A stretch of DNA of 60,880 bases, taken from the NCBI RefSeq assembly GCF_019794555.1, contig NZ_JAIMEP010000011.1:1-60880 (forward strand). The letters run 5' to 3'. Positions 57,722-60,880 of the stretch are shown in pieces. The position numbers were made by a program, and so were the translations under genes. Below the pieces are notes generated by a model that saw nothing but the letters and a program-made list of their open reading frames with translations, did not search any database and was not told the origin of the DNA. This DNA is from Streptococcus suis (GTDB taxonomy: Bacteria; Bacillota; Bacilli; Lactobacillales; Streptococcaceae). Position 1 is the first letter of the stretch. Each line of letters opens with the position of its first letter.

Positions 57722-58189
57722 ATGAAGACAGTTATTTCTTGGAATGATATTTATAAGGAATGGGAAACATATGCTAGCCATTTCGGGTTGACCTCTCCGT
57801 TAAATATGGAAGATTTTGAAGGCAGGTGGTCTGAGGATTTTGGAAAAGGTAGTGTGTTCACAGCTAACTTATTACGTACTTACCAATTCGATGTTGAAAA
57901 GACAGCTGCTGTGTGGATTGCATCATTTTGTCGGGATTTGATGCAGGATTATGCCTATTTGTTAAATGGCAAAGCCTATCTCATGGCCAATCACCTATAT
58001 TTTCTGGCTATCAAACAACTTCAAGATGAACAAGTTATTTGGTCAAAACCTTTGACACGTTTACAGCCGAAGTTATTTTTATCTTACCGTTTGTTGGAGA
58101 ATTTAGATTTAAGTCAGTATCCTTGTATTGTCGAGCTGGCAATGCTACAAGCGAATATGATTCGGTTACAACTATTGGAAAATAAATAA
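57722..58189 (+). CDS. unknown protein, first gene divergent from hdiR
   Basis: The 155-aa soluble protein is not recognised. It is rich in aromatic residues and Leu (WNDIYKEWETYASHFG, DLMQDYAYLLNGKAYLMANHLYFLAIKQL), looks all-helical, and has no signal peptide, Cys pair or catalytic motif. GGAGG lies 11 bases before the ATG. It is followed by the Cys-rich gene in the same transcript. Its promoter overlaps an HdiR-like operator, so it is probably damage- or stress-controlled (inference). Confidence 0.75.
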   Translation: MKTVISWNDIYKEWETYASHFGLTSPLNMEDFEGRWSEDFGKGSVFTANLLRTYQFDVEKTAAVWIASFCRDLMQDYAYLLNGKAYLMANHLYFLAIKQLQDEQVIWSKPLTRLQPKLFLSYRLLENLDLSQYPCIVELAMLQANMIRLQLLENK

Positions 58190-58209
58190 GGATTTAAGGG
58201 AGAATGAAG

Positions 58210-58764
58210 ATGTTAAAGATGTTATCTATGCAAAATACTAAAATGGATTTATCAAAGATTGAAGACTACTGGATGGACACCTTGGTTGAGCGAGGGATTT
58301 TTGATGATACCGAAGTTCACAACGGTCTATGTTGGAGATGTAAAACTCCTCATGCTGTGTCTGCTTACCAAATCGTATCGCATAAGTGGAAAACAGACAT
58401 GACTAGTTTTGAGAATCAAATGGTACTCTGTCAATCCTGTCAGTATGAAAAACCAGATGTGGCAGATGCTGAAATTGTATGGCAGTGGTTAGAAGTCGAA
58501 AGTGACCACAGATATTGGGTGCTACAGGGTATGGCAGAGTATGAAAAGATGTATAATAAAACAGTACTTCAAGAATTGTGGGATATGGGAACTAGAGAAG
58601 GAGAAGAAGTGGAAAGGCTTGTTACTAAAGTGATGAATTCTACTCGTGAAAATAGTGTCGTTTTAAATCGTGCAACAATAGCAGGCCTCTTTCGAACTGA
58701 GATTGAACGGATGCGCAGAAAGGCTTTCTTGAATTGGACAGGAATTTTTAAGTTGGTTAGCTAG
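58210..58764 (+). CDS. unknown zinc-motif protein, possibly HNH-like
   Basis: The 184-aa product has CWRC near residue 44 and CQSC near 77, separated by ...HKW...FENQMVLCQSCQ, reminiscent of the HNH zinc scaffold (CxxC ... NxxxLCxxC) but with Gln where the metal His usually sits, so nuclease activity is doubtful. The C-terminal half is helical and charged (REGEEVERLVTKVM, FRTEIERMRRKAF). ATGs at 58204 and 58210 are both in frame; GGGAG favours 58210. It is co-transcribed with the gene at 57722 under the hdiR operator. Confidence 0.72.
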   Translation: MLKMLSMQNTKMDLSKIEDYWMDTLVERGIFDDTEVHNGLCWRCKTPHAVSAYQIVSHKWKTDMTSFENQMVLCQSCQYEKPDVADAEIVWQWLEVESDHRYWVLQGMAEYEKMYNKTVLQELWDMGTREGEEVERLVTKVMNSTRENSVVLNRATIAGLFRTEIERMRRKAFLNWTGIFKLVS

Positions 58765-58818
58765 TCGACATACTTGTAAGGATAGATTCCATAAGGATGA
58801 GAATAGTAGATAAATATA

Positions 58819-58868
58819 AAAACGCATTGGTTAGAATTCCAAGTAAAGGAATCTAAGCAATGCGTTTT
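58819..58868. terminator. long hairpin between converging genes
   Basis: AAAACGCATTGGTTAGAATTCC pairs with GGAATCTAAGCAATGCGTTTT around AAGTAAA, with one mismatch and one bulge. It can stop both the plus unit and the minus-strand gene at 58903. Confidence 0.75.
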
Positions 58869-58902
58869 AAGATAGAAGTTAACTAATAAAAATTAGGTGG
58901 GG

Positions 58903-59229
58903 TTATTCGATGTTAGAGATAAAACGGTTTTCTTTTCTGGAAAAACGGTGACCACAGTATTGGCAGCGATAATATGTTCTATCGGCTTCATAGAGCATTG
59001 CAAACATTGCTCCTTCAACACCGTTGATTGCATGACCGACCATTCCAGCTTTACGAGAATATTGTTTTCGACTTGGAGTATACGTTTGAAGCTTGATAGA
59101 CTTACATTTTGGACACCTTGGTGGCTGCTTGGTATCCTTAGTATCGGGATGGAACCGCCGATAAAAACTATAAGAAATTATCAAGATAAGAAGGATTATT
59201 GGCCCAATATATTCTAATAATGTATTCAT
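58903..59229 (-). CDS. membrane-anchored zinc-ribbon protein
   Basis: The 108-aa product has one N-terminal span (residues 6-24, YIGPIILLILIISYSFY), a basic stretch, then CPKC (39-42) and CQYC near 93-96, four Cys forming a zinc ribbon separated by about 50 residues. Between them are GMVGHAINGVEGAMFA, a small hydrophobic stretch. Function unknown. The opposite strand also has a long open frame, but it lacks the conserved-looking Cys pairs and a ribosome site. The ATG is exactly 6 bases after a -10 box, so it is probably leaderless. Confidence 0.75.
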   Translation of the reverse strand: MNTLLEYIGPIILLILIISYSFYRRFHPDTKDTKQPPRCPKCKSIKLQTYTPSRKQYSRKAGMVGHAINGVEGAMFAMLYEADRTYYRCQYCGHRFSRKENRFISNIE

Positions 59230-59235
59230 AATATC

Positions 59236-59264
59236 ATTGTATCTGTTATTCTTATTTTATTCAA
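59236..59264 (-). promoter_or_regulatory. promoter of the zinc-ribbon gene (leaderless type)
   Basis: On the minus strand TTGAAT (59259-59264), 17 bases, TACAAT (59236-59241), six bases, then the ATG at 59229. No Shine-Dalgarno sequence is present. Confidence 0.72.
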
Positions 59265-59310
59265 ATAATATGAGTAGGGATTCTATTGGTAGAATTATCT
59301 CATACATAGT

Positions 59311-59327
59311 TATAGTTGTTGACTATA
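59311..59327. promoter_or_regulatory. MET-box (MetR/MtaR-type site)
   Basis: TATAGTTGTTGACTATA matches the streptococcal MET-box TATAGTTTnAAACTATA at 13 of 16 defined positions, with both outer hexamers intact. It is 22 bases upstream of the metY-like -35, the usual place for a LysR-type activator. Confidence 0.65.
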
Positions 59328-59349
59328 AGGTTCCTTAGCATTTAAATAT

Positions 59350-59378
59350 TAGTCAAGATGGTAAAAATGAGGTAGAAT
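59350..59378 (+). promoter_or_regulatory. promoter of the metY-like gene
   Basis: TAGTCA (59350-59355), 17 bases, TAGAAT (59373-59378). The weak -35 fits an activator-dependent promoter. Confidence 0.6.
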
Positions 59379-59405
59379 ACTGTAAAAGACCAAAGGAGTA
59401 TCTTT

Positions 59406-60686
59406 ATGGCTAGAGAATTTTCATTTGAAACCCTTCAACTTCATGCTGGACAGGAGGTTGATGCTGCTTCAAAATCGCGTGCGGTACCTATTTATCAGAC
59501 AACTTCCTATGTATTTGAAGATGCCCAAGAAGCGGAAGATTTGTTTGCTTTACGTAAACCTGGTAATATCTACACTCGTATTACCAATCCAACGGTTGCT
59601 ACTTTTGAGAATCGTATTGCTGCCTTAGAAGGTGGTATTGGGGCGCTCGCAACAGCTTCTGGTATGGCAGCGATTACCTATACTGTTTTGGCATTGGCAC
59701 ACGCTGGGGATCATATTGTGGCGGCAACGACGCTCTATGGTGGGACCTTTAACCTATTCAAAGAAACCCTTCCTCGCTATGGTATTACAACAAGCTTTGT
59801 CGATATTGATGACTTTGAAGCTGTAGAAGCTGCCATTCAAGATAATACAAAACTGGTATTTATTGAAACCTTGGGAAATCCTGTTATCAATATTCCTGAT
59901 CTTGAAAAATTGGCAGAAATTGCACACAACCACCACATTCCGCTTGTTTCAGATAATACCTTCGCAACTCCATATTTGATTAATGTATTTTCTCATGGTG
60001 TTGATATTGTAGTCCATTCTGCAACCAAGTTTATCGGTGGGCATGGTACGACCATTGGCGGTGTGATTGTCGATAGTGGCAAGTTTGACTGGGCGGCATC
60101 TGGTAAGTTTCCGCAATTTGTTGAAGAAGATCCAAGTTATCACAATATTAGTTACACTCGTGATATTGGTGCAGCAGCTTTTATTGTAGCAGTTCGTGTA
60201 CAATTACTTCGCGATACAGGTGCAGCCCTTTCTCCATTCAACGCCTTCTTGCTTTTGCAAGGGTTAGAAACCTTGTCTCTCCGTGTAGAGCGTCATGTGT
60301 CAAATGCTGAAAAGATTGTTGATTTCTTGCTCAATCACCCTAATGTTGAGTCGGTCAATTATCCATCACTTCCAGATAGTCCTTATAAGGCTTTGGCAGA
60401 TAAATACCTGCCTAAAGGTGTTGGATCTATTTTCTCTTTCCAAGTAAAAGGCGGAGCAGAAGAAGCCAGAAAGGTTATTGATAGCTTGGAAATCTTTTCT
60501 AATCTAGCAAACGTTGCCGATGCGAAATCACTAGTAGTTCATCCAGCTACAACCACGCACGCTCAGTTAGCTCCAGAAGATTTGCTTGCTGCTGGTGTCA
60601 CACCAAATCAAATTCGCCTATCCATCGGACTTGAAAACGTCGATGATTTGATTGAAGATTTGCAACTTGCTCTTGATAAATTATAG
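59406..60686 (+). CDS. metY: O-acetylhomoserine sulfhydrylase / aminocarboxypropyltransferase (MetY-like)
   Basis: The 426-aa PLP enzyme of the Cys/Met metabolism family shows FETLQLHAGQEVD, YTRITNPTVATFE, and the PLP Lys in VVHSATKFIGGHGTTIGG. The long form with this Lys segment is typical of O-acetylhomoserine sulfhydrylase, which makes homocysteine from sulfide. It may instead use O-succinylhomoserine or act as a cysteine synthase. AAAGGAG precedes the ATG; a terminator follows, and a MET-box stands upstream. Confidence 0.92.
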   Translation: MAREFSFETLQLHAGQEVDAASKSRAVPIYQTTSYVFEDAQEAEDLFALRKPGNIYTRITNPTVATFENRIAALEGGIGALATASGMAAITYTVLALAHAGDHIVAATTLYGGTFNLFKETLPRYGITTSFVDIDDFEAVEAAIQDNTKLVFIETLGNPVINIPDLEKLAEIAHNHHIPLVSDNTFATPYLINVFSHGVDIVVHSATKFIGGHGTTIGGVIVDSGKFDWAASGKFPQFVEEDPSYHNISYTRDIGAAAFIVAVRVQLLRDTGAALSPFNAFLLLQGLETLSLRVERHVSNAEKIVDFLLNHPNVESVNYPSLPDSPYKALADKYLPKGVGSIFSFQVKGGAEEARKVIDSLEIFSNLANVADAKSLVVHPATTTHAQLAPEDLLAAGVTPNQIRLSIGLENVDDLIEDLQLALDKL

Positions 60687-60730
60687 GCTATGTGTTAATT
60701 TGCTTGACTTCATTCTTTATGAATAAATAA

Positions 60731-60768
60731 AAAAAGGAAATTTGGCGTGTGTGCCAGTTTCCTTTTTT
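60731..60768 (+). terminator. terminator after metY and insertion target of the intron
   Basis: GGAAATTTGGC pairs with GCCAGTTTCC (one bulge) around GTGTGT, flanked by A and T runs. The intron begins within 5 bases of its T run. Confidence 0.85.
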
Positions 60769-60772
60769 ATAT

Positions 60773-60880
60773 GTACGACGGGCATGTCGTACATCTGAGG
60801 TGAAAGTCCTCTGTGGACACCCGCTACCGGTGAACCCCAAAGCGACTCCCAAGCCTGACTATCGTGAGGTAGCGGGGAGA
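60773..60880 (+). mobile_element. 5' end of a group II intron (continues beyond the window)
   Basis: Sequence from GTACGACGGGCATGTCGTAC, then GAGGTGAAAGTCCTC and a GGTAGCGGGG-type segment, has the order of a group II intron domain I start, much like class C introns such as that of Oceanobacillus. The 5' GTACG deviates slightly from GTGYG. It sits directly behind a Rho-independent terminator, the hallmark insertion site of class C introns. The maturase and 3' end lie outside. Confidence 0.8.

Noticed and set aside
58897..59217. Plus-strand 106-codon frame opposite the zinc-ribbon gene
   Set aside because: No ribosome site and no domain; the minus-strand frame has a membrane anchor and two CxxC pairs.

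Overview
The window reads as a low-GC Firmicute chromosome of the genus Streptococcus, most likely S. suis or a close relative. The evidence is a complete rhamnan (Rgp/Gac-type) wall polysaccharide cluster, CiaRH, a gyrA-srtA pair beside a divergent ldh, and two gene blocks whose order is shared with other streptococci: coaA/methyltransferase-pdp-deoC-cdd-bmpA-nupABC and radC-rex-iscS-prsA-CYTH-relQ-nadK-rluD-pta. Promoters are mostly extended -10 (TGnTATAAT) with strong Shine-Dalgarno sites. The species call is inference; the genus call is firm.

Layout. 1-4300: dTDP-L-rhamnose synthesis (rmlA, rmlC, rmlB, rmlD) with a small nucleotidyltransferase-fold gene and a multi-hairpin repeat between rmlC and rmlB. 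4557-8323: a secreted amidase/glucosaminidase with 309-bp tandem repeats, split by a frameshift at a G5 tract. 8574-23301: rhamnan assembly, ABC export and decoration: RgpA/B/C/D/F, two extra rhamnosyltransferase-like enzymes, a GacH-like glycerol-phosphate transferase, a polyprenyl-phosphate sugar synthase and two GT-C membrane enzymes. 23531-27407: a small Gly/Gln-rich surface protein, CiaRH and a transglutaminase-like lipoprotein. 27441-36565: rpsT, coaA and the nucleoside salvage and import block. 36806-42738: a RibD/DHFR-like reductase, ldh, gyrA, srtA and radC. 42735-47568 (minus): a glutamine amidotransferase, rex, two small conserved genes, cysteine desulfurase, prsA and a CYTH protein. 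47655-54875: relQ, nadK, rluD-like, pta, a heterodimeric ABC exporter and a thioesterase. 55041-60686: mutY, a 600-bp gene-free stretch with its own promoter and terminator, a LexA-like autocleaving regulator (HdiR type) divergent from two unknown genes, a zinc-ribbon membrane protein and a methionine-synthesis enzyme. The window ends about 108 bases into a group II intron lodged behind a terminator.

How the parts work together. RmlABCD supply dTDP-rhamnose to the Rgp transferases; RgpCD flip the chain; the GacH-like, GtrB-like and GT-C enzymes decorate it outside. Pdp, DeoC and Cdd break down nucleosides imported by BmpA-NupABC, and a cre-like site suggests catabolite control; another lies near ldh. 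Regulatory points worth attention are four promoters in which the -10 box lies exactly 6 nt before the ATG (probable leaderless mRNAs: coaA, the 28743 methyltransferase, mutY and the 58903-59229 gene), a MET-box before the metY-like gene, paired operator-like sites between hdiR and its divergent neighbours, and a Rex-like half-site at the rex promoter. GyrA has Lys at the quinolone-contact position (residue 81).
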